From: Prevotellaceae bacterium | Lineage (GTDB): Bacteria > Bacteroidota > Bacteroidia > Bacteroidales > UBA932 | Direction: 5' to 3' | DNA: 15,849 nucleotides | Assembly: GCA_031289995.1 (NCBI GenBank) | Contig: JAITOI010000006.1 | Coordinates: 1-15,849 of the forward strand | Part shown: piece by piece, positions 7,901-15,721 of the stretch | Layout: each line of letters begins with the position of its first letter | Position numbering within the stretch: the first letter of the stretch is position 1 | Program-made: the position numbers and the translations under genes | The notes under the pieces: model-generated | What the model saw: the letters and a program-made list of their open reading frames with translations, nothing else | What the model was told of the DNA's origin: nothing | Database searches by the model: none

Positions 7901-10900
7901 CAGATGCAGAGGTTGTGGATGTCGGCGGCGAGGCCTGCGCTGTCGAGGCTACTGGAGGTGTTGGCGAGCGTGATTTTGCCGGTGGCGTTGTAGCTGCCAA
8001 GCATAGCGTTTTCGAGGCTCAGCGTGAAGCTGCTGTAGGCATACTTGGCCGACACCACGCCTGTGGCGTTGAGCACAACCGAGAGGTGCGCCCACTCGTC
8101 GGTGGTAATTTCATCCTCGATGCTGGCCGATTTTCCGTTGGCCGAAACGTAGAGGTTGTCGTCGCTGAAGCCGATTTCGAGGTTGTTGGCGTGCGCAAAA
8201 ATCACGTGCTTTCCGTCCTGCCCAACGGCGTTGCGCTTCACCCAAAGCTCAACGGTGAAGGGCGACTGCAGCGTGGCATCGAGCTGGGTGCTCATGGAGC
8301 TGCTGCCGTCGAAGTGCGCGGCCGCGCTGTGGTTGCCACGTGCGCCGCTCTTGATGCCGGTAACCTGCACGTTGTCGATAATTATTCTGCCGCAGGCGAT
8401 AGGCTCGTTGAGCTGCACCATGATTTCGTCGTTCACGTCGAGCACGCCATCCTTAGGCTCGGGGCGACCAAAGAGCTCAGGCCTCACCATGTCCTTGATG
8501 CCGGATTTCACGGGCGAGCTCGTGCGGCTGATGTCCACAAATGTAGCCGGGTCGATGCATCCCGCCACCGCCCGCAGGTTGTAGCTTCCGTCGGAGCGCG
8601 ACTCCATGTCCCAGCTGTAATTCAGCTCGCTCACGCTGCCCGCCAGCTCTTTGTTGGCGCTGCTTTCGGCGCTGAAGGCCGCTTGGTTGAAGAAGTACTT
8701 GCGCAGCGAAATCCAGGTGGGCGAGTACGATTCTTTGAACTGCAAATCGATGTAGCCAAGGTTGGCGAAGTTGCGGTCGAAGCCGTCCACCTTCAGCTGC
8801 ATGACGTTGCCGCTGGTGGTGTTGGCCGTCCACAGGTCGAGCGGCTGCGCCATGTTCAGGTCTGTGCAGCCTTGCAGGAACGAGGCGGAGAGCAGCACGC
8901 TGGAGTAGATGTCGTCCTCGCTGTGCGAGTACTGGCACTGCGAGGCGAGCACCACCTCAATGCCGCTGTAGTCGTAGGCCCGCGGCCCGCGCTCGATGAC
9001 CAACGTTTTCTTCACGCCCGTTTCGCCGTAGGGCACGTAGATGGCGGTGCCCTCCTCGGTGAGCACCTTGCCGTCGAGGCTCACCACCGCGCCGTTGGGG
9101 TTGGTGGCGCTGTTCACGCGAAGCGCGTACCACATGTCGGCCTTAGCCTCCGAGTTGTTGAGCAGCTGCAAATCGTACACGGCTTTGCCATCGGCAGGCA
9201 CGCCGGAAACGTTGCTGGGCGAGGTAACGTTGAGCACAGGATTTTCCATCTTCATCGTGGCCGCGTTGACCACCGTGCCTGGGTTGTAGTACTTCGTTTT
9301 GTACTCGTCCTCGTAGGGGCACTGCGTTTGCCCAGCGCGGGTGAGGAAGATGAAGCCGCCCGCGATGCTGTCGAGGTTGATGCCGTTCACCACGTTGTTG
9401 CCATCCACAAAGTCCACCGACAGCTTGTCGCTTGGGCTTGCATCGGCCAGCACAAAGCCTATGGTTTGCGAGTTCGTGACGTCGGTTCCGCCTCCTGTTT
9501 TGCGCTCAAATTCCAGCTCCTGATGCACCTTTGCCTGCACGCCCGTGCCGGCAATTTCGAAGCCGATGTTGCCCTCGGTGAGCTCCTTGAAGCCGCCGCC
9601 AGCCATCTTTGTGTTGCTGTCGAGCGTGTCGCGAGCCACGGAGTAGTCCACCTTCACGCCGCTGCCAAACGAGTAGTTGGTCAGCGCCCGCGTTTTGGCG
9701 TTGAGCTTGGCGCGCTCGTTGAAGGCAAGCTGCTTTTGCCACACGGAAATTTGCTTGTTGCACCAGGCCACAGAGTCGGTGTAGCCTTGCTTTTTCTGCT
9801 CGTTCCAGCTGGGCGGATACACGATGGTGTAGCTGTTGCCGCTGGTCGTTCCGTTGCTGTTGAGCGAAGCAAAGTTGGGGTCGCTGGCGCCAAGAATGGA
9901 GCAGTACACGGGGTTGGGATACGCGCTGGGATTGGCTGCCATTGCCGCCTGCACGGTTGCCACCGGTTGGAACACGAGGAAGGTAGACTTCAGCCGCTGC
10001 CATTCGGGAATGAGCGACTGCTCGATGGTGCGATGCGTGAAGTGGAAGGACGTGCCGAAGCTTTCGTCGAGCGTCATGCCGCTGTTGAGGCCAATCTGAA
10101 ACCTGCCGTCGGCGCTGGTGAAGATGCGGCTCTGGAAGGATTGCGCGGTGGTGGCATCGGCCAGCTGAACGAGGTTGGCGTAGCCGTAGATGATGTTGGT
10201 CGAAGCGCCCACGTACACGTCGGCCTCCGGCCCCACCCAGTCGGGCTCGGAGCTGGTTTCGATGCGCTCGGTGGTGGTGATGGTGGTTACGTGCTTGCCC
10301 TCCTCGTTGTAGGCTTCGTTGGCGTAAAGGCCGCCGCCGAGGTCGTTGGTGAAGTCAAAATCGGTTTGCGTACCCACAGCCACGCCTATGCCCGAAATCT
10401 GAATTACGTGCTGCGAGGTGCCCATCTGCACCATAGCCTCCATGCCAGCCGAAAAGGACTGCTCGATGCTGTAGCTCTTGGTAACCGCCACCGTAGTTTG
10501 GCGCTCCCAGTAGGCGTAGCTGTTGTCGCCGGGAGGGTCGCGAAGCACGAACAGCACGGCATCCGGGCCTTGCGTCACGAAGTTGTTGCCGGTGCTCACC
10601 CCGCCCAGCACGATGGCCTCGGTGAGGAAGTTGGGGCAGCTGGCCGACACGCAGGGGTAGGCCAGCTCAAGGCTGCGCAGGCCGTTGGTGGTGTTCGGGT
10701 TGTCCACCCTCGATGAGTAGCGCGTCTTGCCCTCGCCGTCGAGCAGCACGCGGATGCGAGCGTCGGCAAGGCTCATGCTGTTTTGCACCACGATTTGCTC
10801 GTCCGCCACCGGAGCGTTAAACGCGACGCCGGTTTGCCAATTCACGTAGCGCTCTTGCAGCGACACGTCGTAGCGGTACACCTTGCCCTGCGAGTAAACC

Positions 10901-13900
10901 GGATAGCCGAAGGTGTAGCTCGCATGGCCGTTGCCGTCAAGCGCAACAAGCGGCACGGTGTCGAGCTGGGTCGAAAATTGGGCGCGGAAAATAAACTGCG
11001 GCTCGCCGTAGTACGGCGTTACTCCATCGCTCAGCAGCTTGGGCTGGCTGCTCTCGTCGAGCTCCACCACCACCATGCTTGGCGCCACGCGGTACACGTA
11101 GTTCAGCGTGTCCTGGTAGCCCACCGAGTCCTTCGTTTCCACCACCTGAATCAGCTCTGGATACGCGGGGTTGGGGATGATGGTATCCACCTTTGTGCGC
11201 ACCAGCTGCTGCATTCCGAGCAGAGGCTTTTCGGTGAGATCCCACACCATCGCCTCGCCGCCCAGCAAGTCCTCGCCAGCGCCAATGCCGCCGCCGGTTT
11301 TGTTGCCCAGCTTGATGCCCGTGATGGTAAATTTTTCGGGGTAGAGGTCAGCGTAGAACTCGCCCGTCTCCTCGTTGGTGAGAATTTTTATCGTCGCGTT
11401 GGCCGCCTTCTCCACGCTGTAGGTGTTGCTGTGATTGCCGTCGGCGTGGGTGATGCTGGCGGTGTCGGTCGCGAAGCTGTAGGTGGGCAGGTCGGCAACC
11501 ACCACGATTTGCGCCACGCCAAGGTTGCTCTTCGACTCGCTAAATCCAAGCGGCTTGTCCACCTCCGTGGTGCCTCCGCTAACGCGCCCCACCACGCGAA
11601 CCCGCGTCAAATCTTCGAAGCGAATGTTGGCAAACGACAGCTCGTCATCCTGAAAGTTTTTGCGGATGGTGTCCTTCACGAAGCTGTGCCCCTGCTTCTG
11701 AATTTTGATGGTATGCGTGCCCACCGGAATGCTGAGCGAAAATTGGCCGTTCGCGTCCGTAGCAATGGCGTTCATGTCCGCGTCCATTTGCAGCGAGTTG
11801 TCCACAAGAAAGCTGCATCCCGCCACCGGATAGTTGCCGCCAGCGTACACCACGCGGCCGTTGTAGGTAAACTTCGACACGTCCTCAAAGTTCAAGCCAT
11901 CGGCGTTGGGCGCGGTGGAGCTAATGCTGCGCGTGAGCTGAGCCGGAGTAAACTGGTGCACGCCAAGGTAGGGGCGAATGGTGTAGAGCGTGCCGCTGGT
12001 CGAGTAGGGCAAAATCATGTCGGCCACAAAGCTGCCGCTCTCGCTGGTCTGCGCCTTTAGCGCCAGCTGCTCCGGCGAGGGCACGCTGAGCGAATCGGTG
12101 GCGTGGCTGACGTTGCCAATCAGCCTGCCGTGGTTTTCGTTGTAGCTATGCTCGGCCACGTTGAGCGCCGAAATATCGAAGCACTGGTCGCCCACTCCCG
12201 CAGGCTCGTCGAAGCGGTAGTAGCCCCTCAACCCCGCGCTGCTGCTCGCAATGTAGCGGTTGTAGTTGAGCGCAATTTCGCTCGCCGTGAGCGCACGATT
12301 CCACACGCGCAGCTCGTCGACGCAGCCGTCAATTTTCCACAGCAGCTCGTTGTCGCTCACGCGGCCCGTGCCGAAGCTCAGCCCCTGCGTGGTGGCAATG
12401 CTCAGCTCGCCCAGCAGCTTGCCGTTGCGGTAGGCCGTGAGCGTGTAGCCGCTGTAGCTGCCTGCAACGCGGGTGCGAGTAATGCTGGCCGTAAAGTGGA
12501 AGTACTCGTTCAGCGGAAACGTGTCCTGCGTGAGCGTGCGGCTGCCGGCCGTGTTGCCAAACAGCTCGTAGCCCAGCTGCCTGTTTTCGTCGAGCCAAAT
12601 GTCGAGCTGAGGCAGGTCAACGCCCGCGCTGGTGTTGTAGCCGTAGAACAGCTGGTGGCCGCCCGTGGCCTTATCGCTGCGCAGCTTGCACCACAGCTGC
12701 AGCGTCATCGCCGTTTCGCTGTCAACCCAAGGCGTGGGGAAAATCAGGTAGCCCACGTTTTGCTGGTTGCCAAAGTCGATGGCCTTGTTCGGAATTTCGG
12801 TTGAGCTGCTAAAAATAATGTCGGTATTGGCCACGCCTGTGCTGGTGCCGGCAAACGTTACCGTGCCGCTCGCCGAGCCAAACGCTTGGGCATAGCCAAT
12901 GTCAGTAAGGGGCGGGTCGCTCACCAGCGTAGTGTCGCAGCGCATTTGCCCCACGAGCTCGTACCGGTAGAACGCGCCCGCCGACACCTCGCCGTCCTCG
13001 ACCGACAGAAATTGTGCGCCCGCATACTGCTCGATGAGAGCTACCTGTTTCGGCGCAGCGCTTGGGTCCGAAATCGACCAGCGGTTCACCACAAACGACG
13101 TGAACTGGTTGCTATCGGGGCTTACCTCCCACTTCACCACCACCTTGTTGTTGTAGTACCCCTTCGACGCCGTCATCGACCTCACCCTACGCTTGGTGTC
13201 GGGCTGGTAGGTGAACGACAGCGTGGCCGCGGTGCCTACCAGCGCGTTCCCCAGCTTGGTTTGCACCTTGTAGGTGGACGGCGTGCAGGACTCCACGTTC
13301 GACAAAAAGTAGTGCGTGTAGCCCTGACTGTAGTTGGCATCGCTGCTGTTTATCTGAGTCAGCGCACCCACCACAATCAGAGCTTGAGTGCTGTTCACCG
13401 TGGCCTCAACGCCAAAGGTGGTGGAGCTCGACAGAATGCCGTTGTCGGTTTTGACGTAGATGCGCCGCGTGCTCCGCTCAAACATCAGGCTGATCGGGCG
13501 CACGTAATTCGTGTTCACGCTGAGCGACGCGGTGTTGGACAGCACGCCCGCGTCAAGGTACTCGCGGTTGACGCGAAATTGGTAGTTTTGCGTACCCTTT
13601 TCGCGCTCACTTTCGGGAATGGTGTAGGCCACCGAGTAGGTGGTCGCGCTCGAGCTGTAGCTCACCGGCGCTAAGGCCTCCCACGCGCCGCTGCCCACCT
13701 TCTTCTCGACGCGCCACGAGCTGTTGTAGGGCGAGCTCGTGCTGTTGGGCTGAGCGAGATTGTCGCGCGTCCACGCGAGCGTGAGCGTACCGTCGCCGTT
13801 GTTGGTCAGCGTGGCCGACTGCGCCTGCTGCAGGTGCCCCACCGTTACCGCACTCGATGTGGTTGTGTAGGTTAAGCCCGACACAGACAAGGCCAATGAG

Positions 13901-14676
13901 CTAACCAGCGTGAGGTTTTTGCTTGCGGAGCTGCACAACAAATCGGCAGGGTTGCTGTTGAAGTCAACGCTCGTGCCCGAACCGGAAGAGCTAAGCAGCG
14001 TGGTGCTGCCATTCTTCAGCTCTCGCGTGCTCGATGCCACCTGCTCGTGCGGATACGTGCCGGTCAGGTCCCAGTAGCCGTCGCCCCGATAGAGGTCTGC
14101 GCTAAGCGTCGGCGTTTCGAAGTAGTACCCGCTGAGGGTGCCGCTTCGGTCGTAGTTGCCAATATATTCTTGGCCGCTAATCAAGTACCTCCAGCTGATG
14201 TCTTTATTCAGCTCTGATTGCGGCAGGAAAACTACTACCGTACATTCGGCCATTTGTTCGCACTTGTCGTAAACTCTTGCCGTGCTACCACTTCTTATTG
14301 CGTGCCACGAGGTTTCGCTGGTAGAAATGGCCTCAACGTAAAAGCCGTTTCGTGCCGAAATATTGCACTCGTAGCCAGATGCGTCGTTCTGGTGCCAGCC
14401 CTCTAGGTGCATGGCCACCGTGCCGTTGATGTAAATATCAGCAGCTTTCACCACGTTATCGCTACCCTTGTCGTTGTAGTAGCGGATAAAAAACCACAGG
14501 AAGCAGCCGTAATCTTTGATGTATCCATTGCTGCGATACTCAATGCAGTTGCCGGAGGTAATCTCCGTTGCCCTTGCGGGCAAAATAGACAGCGCACCAA
14601 GCGCCACCACCGCCCAGGCGCGCGCCATTGGGCGCCACATAGCGGATTTTGTCAGGTCGAAAATGTTTTTTCTCAT
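4999..14676 (-). CDS. Giant multidomain secreted protein with LamG-like domains and T9SS type A sorting domain
   Basis: The 3,225-residue protein is probably exported and attached to or released from the cell surface by the type IX system. Residues 1-36 form a signal peptide with likely cleavage after PARA. A unique N-terminal part (37-230) has several cysteines. FN3-like regions lie near 280-388 and 496-590. Concanavalin/LamG-like domains are at about 630-825, 2118-2300 and 2321-2520; the first and third carry the typical VDELR(V/I)WN ending and YYRFDE/YYPFEN. A carboxypeptidase-regulatory-like domain is near 940-1010. A large central block (about 1010-2100) is unassigned but has striking motifs (LRDPPGDN at 1378-1385, GQTQCPYEDEY at 1782-1792). 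A BACON-like domain is near 2625-2722. Next come an EECRG module (2723-2836), a duplicated W-x-WI/GDLA module (2839-3009), a second ECRG module (3038-3141) and the sorting domain (3146-3225, YPNP at 3158). The likely role is adhesion or glycan binding. No catalytic domain is recognised. The reading frame is intact across 9.7 kb. No promoter motif is clear upstream. Confidence 0.93.
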   Translation of the reverse strand: MRKNIFDLTKSAMWRPMARAWAVVALGALSILPARATEITSGNCIEYRSNGYIKDYGCFLWFFIRYYNDKGSDNVVKAADIYINGTVAMHLEGWHQNDASGYECNISARNGFYVEAISTSETSWHAIRSGSTARVYDKCEQMAECTVVVFLPQSELNKDISWRYLISGQEYIGNYDRSGTLSGYYFETPTLSADLYRGDGYWDLTGTYPHEQVASSTRELKNGSTTLLSSSGSGTSVDFNSNPADLLCSSASKNLTLVSSLALSVSGLTYTTTSSAVTVGHLQQAQSATLTNNGDGTLTLAWTRDNLAQPNSTSSPYNSSWRVEKKVGSGAWEALAPVSYSSSATTYSVAYTIPESEREKGTQNYQFRVNREYLDAGVLSNTASLSVNTNYVRPISLMFERSTRRIYVKTDNGILSSSTTFGVEATVNSTQALIVVGALTQINSSDANYSQGYTHYFLSNVESCTPSTYKVQTKLGNALVGTAATLSFTYQPDTKRRVRSMTASKGYYNNKVVVKWEVSPDSNQFTSFVVNRWSISDPSAAPKQVALIEQYAGAQFLSVEDGEVSAGAFYRYELVGQMRCDTTLVSDPPLTDIGYAQAFGSASGTVTFAGTSTGVANTDIIFSSSTEIPNKAIDFGNQQNVGYLIFPTPWVDSETAMTLQLWCKLRSDKATGGHQLFYGYNTSAGVDLPQLDIWLDENRQLGYELFGNTAGSRTLTQDTFPLNEYFHFTASITRTRVAGSYSGYTLTAYRNGKLLGELSIATTQGLSFGTGRVSDNELLWKIDGCVDELRVWNRALTASEIALNYNRYIASSSAGLRGYYRFDEPAGVGDQCFDISALNVAEHSYNENHGRLIGNVSHATDSLSVPSPEQLALKAQTSESGSFVADMILPYSTSGTLYTIRPYLGVHQFTPAQLTRSISSTAPNADGLNFEDVSKFTYNGRVVYAGGNYPVAGCSFLVDNSLQMDADMNAIATDANGQFSLSIPVGTHTIKIQKQGHSFVKDTIRKNFQDDELSFANIRFEDLTRVRVVGRVSGGTTEVDKPLGFSESKSNLGVAQIVVVADLPTYSFATDTASITHADGNHSNTYSVEKAANATIKILTNEETGEFYADLYPEKFTITGIKLGNKTGGGIGAGEDLLGGEAMVWDLTEKPLLGMQQLVRTKVDTIIPNPAYPELIQVVETKDSVGYQDTLNYVYRVAPSMVVVELDESSQPKLLSDGVTPYYGEPQFIFRAQFSTQLDTVPLVALDGNGHASYTFGYPVYSQGKVYRYDVSLQERYVNWQTGVAFNAPVADEQIVVQNSMSLADARIRVLLDGEGKTRYSSRVDNPNTTNGLRSLELAYPCVSASCPNFLTEAIVLGGVSTGNNFVTQGPDAVLFVLRDPPGDNSYAYWERQTTVAVTKSYSIEQSFSAGMEAMVQMGTSQHVIQISGIGVAVGTQTDFDFTNDLGGGLYANEAYNEEGKHVTTITTTERIETSSEPDWVGPEADVYVGASTNIIYGYANLVQLADATTAQSFQSRIFTSADGRFQIGLNSGMTLDESFGTSFHFTHRTIEQSLIPEWQRLKSTFLVFQPVATVQAAMAANPSAYPNPVYCSILGASDPNFASLNSNGTTSGNSYTIVYPPSWNEQKKQGYTDSVAWCNKQISVWQKQLAFNERAKLNAKTRALTNYSFGSGVKVDYSVARDTLDSNTKMAGGGFKELTEGNIGFEIAGTGVQAKVHQELEFERKTGGGTDVTNSQTIGFVLADASPSDKLSVDFVDGNNVVNGINLDSIAGGFIFLTRAGQTQCPYEDEYKTKYYNPGTVVNAATMKMENPVLNVTSPSNVSGVPADGKAVYDLQLLNNSEAKADMWYALRVNSATNPNGAVVSLDGKVLTEEGTAIYVPYGETGVKKTLVIERGPRAYDYSGIEVVLASQCQYSHSEDDIYSSVLLSASFLQGCTDLNMAQPLDLWTANTTSGNVMQLKVDGFDRNFANLGYIDLQFKESYSPTWISLRKYFFNQAAFSAESSANKELAGSVSELNYSWDMESRSDGSYNLRAVAGCIDPATFVDISRTSSPVKSGIKDMVRPELFGRPEPKDGVLDVNDEIMVQLNEPIACGRIIIDNVQVTGIKSGARGNHSAAAHFDGSSSMSTQLDATLQSPFTVELWVKRNAVGQDGKHVIFAHANNLEIGFSDDNLYVSANGKSASIEDEITTDEWAHLSVVLNATGVVSAKYAYSSFTLSLENAMLGSYNATGKITLANTSSSLDSAGLAADIHNLCIWNYARTEGELAQNMYAVYNGVESGLSHYYALNEGIGSVAADKAGGLTGQLSSPQWAFENGGRAVSLATGSLAISGANFGFGSKDSYTIELWFKGAAAQNSGLATLFSAGSGDGSDYDGSAATTNDSESKLRLYFDAGKLTLANNSNTYATTASYLDNAWHHLALSVNRLSDANIYVDGELVKTIPATDIGGMTQSLIYLGQRGYYRNLSGSATLTLDQQFSGTVDELRIWNAGLTADVIKHNMTLRQASATNGLVAYYPFENFANQDGTQTLGFSLADASNTTNTAATLGSGATQSAEYAPIKDAGATENLANRYVCNGDKLLITLLEDRSRIEKSLVTIRLADIQDLNGNLLGSSIVWGAYVNQTQLRWENPNLTLDGEPYTAISQTIQITNSGGASSAYTITGIPTWLTLTPSSGTLPALASQTITISAASGVNLGKYSTTLFLNGSSVDQLNLTLNVHTNAPEWSANPALHQYSASVVAQLSIDGALSADVDDQLAVFVGEECRGRANVTYESLYGRYIVYLTVYSDSASGNEPFTFQIWDADKSALREAQTPAVIDFRSGYTTGTIALPVVFSATDVSFFSQPLAQGWTWISLNIAPANLALSSVFAGLAAKTSLVKNATAFSLYEGSAWHGDLATLAIGSMYKVRSNTAATLTFSGTKVDASATPITLTPKWNWLGYTPQLTLTVQEALSGITPADGDLIKSQTAFATYSAADQAWHGDLAILEPGKGYQYSSKAAANKTLTYPSVSAMQQGEERRVRLASIRTIAAARAVSAHFTPVAASEYSGTMSIVAVLKQDGKILTNVELGIFAGTECRGSATSNADGLLFLSVAGEATAALTVKAYSNGQTTELTAAQNLTYTDDAVMGSIASPHVFTLASSGSETGIADNGHEALIVYPNPVDAALKIEHQTLRAGDKIEIYSLSGTLVKTFVAAGSKSVLDVSSLASGTYIVKAGGVVAKVVKR

Positions 14677-14759
14677 TGCATAAAAAATTAAAAAAATTGG
14701 AAATTGAAAGTTTTGAAAATTAAAGATTGAAAATTATTTTGTATATACATATTGTCGAT
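14677..14759 (-). other. A+T-rich leader between the giant gene and the tandem array
   Basis: About 83 bases of very A+T-rich DNA with repeated GAAAATT-like motifs (plus strand). On the minus strand two TAATTTTC sequences come within one base of TAnnTTTG, but no TTTG stands 19-21 bases upstream of either. The promoter of the giant gene is therefore not identified. It may lie in this leader, in the array, or beyond it. Confidence 0.4.
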
Positions 14760-15304
14760 TTGTACGCAAAGTAAGCTCTAATGTGCGCAAAGTAAACTTT
14801 GATGTGCGCAAAGTAAATATTGATGTGCGCAAAGTAAACTTTGATGTGCGCAAAGTAAACTTTGATGTGCGCAAAGTAAACCTTGATGTGCGCAAAGTAA
14901 ATCTTGATGTGCGCAAAGTAAGCATTGATGTGCGCAAAGTAAGCGTTGATGTGCTCAAAGTAAGATTTGATGTGCGAAAAGTAAGATTTAATGTGTGCAA
15001 AGTAAACCTTGATATGCGCAAAGTAAACTTTGATGTGCTCAAAGTAAGCCTTGATATGCGCAAAGTAAACGTTGATGTGCGCAAAGTAAGCCTTGATGTG
15101 CGCAAAGTAAGCCTTGATGTTCGCAAAGTAAGCTTTGATGTGCTCAAAGCAAGATTTGATATTCGCACAGTTAACTTTGATGTTCGCATGAAAATATTTC
15201 ACGTGCACACAAAAAATCTTCATTTCGCACAAGAATCTTTCCCATACACACAAATAGCTTTCCCGCGCACACAAATGGCCTGCTCGTATGTACAAGCAAG
15301 CCAT
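14760..15304. repeat. 21-bp tandem repeat array, about 20 good units plus a decaying tail
   Basis: From 14781 every 21 bases repeats the 18-nt core TTGATGTGCGCAAAGTAA plus a three-base slot. Units are well conserved from 14760 to about 15180, then decay (15181-15304) while keeping the 21-base period, with one 20-base unit at 15222-15241. The slot, read on the plus strand, takes the values ACT, ATA, ACC, ATC, ACG, GCT, GCA, GCG, GCC and GAT, always starting with a purine. Units with ACT form a small hairpin CAAAG-TAAA-CTTTG. Because 21 is a multiple of three, frames without a stop stay open through the array on both strands; the minus-strand one would read as FAHIKVY heptads. The variable bases do not fall on third codon positions, so coding is unlikely. 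Confidence 0.9.
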
Positions 15305-15417
15305 GAGTGAGCGCAAAACCTTCAGCTGTTCGCAATAGCTACCTTTTTGTGCGAACAAACCTCGTAACTCTTCATTTATCAGTATTTTATGGAGGGGGGG
15401 GGGGGGGGGGGGGGAGA
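15276..15417 (+). repeat. Long inverted repeat, left arm
   Basis: Positions 15276-15389 match the complement of 15736-15849 with 7 mismatches and no gaps in 114 bases. Beyond this, both arms continue into a G run (21 G here) and a shared AGA. The arm includes the last one and a half decayed array units. It also has an internal hairpin, AGCTGTT (15324-15330) with AATAGCT (15334-15340). No recombinase gene is nearby. Confidence 0.9.
15394..15414. repeat. Homopolymer of 21 G
   Basis: An uninterrupted run of 21 G ends the left arm of the inverted repeat. The matching run in the right arm is only 10 long. Such runs are prone to slippage in cells and to errors in sequencing, so the exact length should not be trusted. 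Confidence 0.9.
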
Positions 15418-15721
15418 CCAACCCATAAAGCCGCCCCGGGGTTTAAAGCGGGCGATTGGGTTAACCGAGGCACCAAAAGGCATCCAAAAAAGCCATTTTT
15501 AGATTTTTTGGTTGAAAATTGAGCATAAAATTAATGTTTGCGGCGAATGAAAAAGCTGATGCGCGGCTGCGATTGCGATGGCTTTAGAACGCTGCTTGTG
15601 GTGAAAAAAACGTTGTGGAAATGACAGAAAAAAGAGAAAAATGGATGTTTGCGAAGCCTTATGCTGCCTCGCTTACAGCAAGCCGACGCGATACAACCCG
15701 CGTCGGCATTAAGGTTTCGAT
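15418..15721. other. Centre of the inverted repeat; no gene recognised
   Basis: The 304 bases between the arms contain no recognisable gene. A 25-codon plus-strand frame (15547-15624) starts with ATG but has no supporting evidence. A plus-strand TTTG followed after 21 bases by TAATGTTTG (near 15510-15540) is one base longer than the TAnnTTTG consensus and is at best a weak promoter candidate. The part at 15418-15500 is unusually rich in short homopolymers. Confidence 0.5.
15682..15707. repeat. G+C-rich hairpin
   Basis: GCCGACGCG (15682-15690) and CGCGTCGGC (15699-15707) form a perfect 9-bp stem with an 8-base loop. No T run follows on either strand, so it is not a classic terminator. It lies about 17 bases inside the poly-C end of the right arm. 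Confidence 0.65.

Noticed and set aside
7105..10716. 1,203-codon open frame on the plus strand, inside the giant gene
   Set aside because: It is antisense to a protein with recognisable domains throughout. Its translation is rich in V, A, G, H and R with no domain, as expected from the complement of G+C-rich codons.
14760..15304. CRISPR array
   Set aside because: The variable part is only three bases and the period is 21. No spacers of CRISPR length and no cas genes are present.
14783..15310. 175-codon plus-strand frame with VRKVNFD repeats
   Set aside because: Same array read on the other strand; no sign of selection on the protein.
14720..15421. 233-codon minus-strand frame with FAHIKVY heptad repeats
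   Set aside because: It starts with TTG before the poly-C run, depends on the uncertain homopolymer length, and is open because the repeat unit is 21 bases. Variable bases do not follow a codon pattern, and other frames on both strands are open too.
15307..15522. 71-codon plus-strand frame with a glycine run
   Set aside because: The frame crosses the 21-G run, so its phase depends on an unreliable length. It joins the repeat arm to unrelated sequence and has no recognisable domain.
15547..15624. 25-codon plus-strand frame starting ATG in the centre of the inverted repeat
   Set aside because: Too short, with no convincing promoter or known small-protein features; could be chance.
15682..15707. 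Rho-independent terminator
   Set aside because: The stem is good but no T run follows on either strand and no gene ends here.
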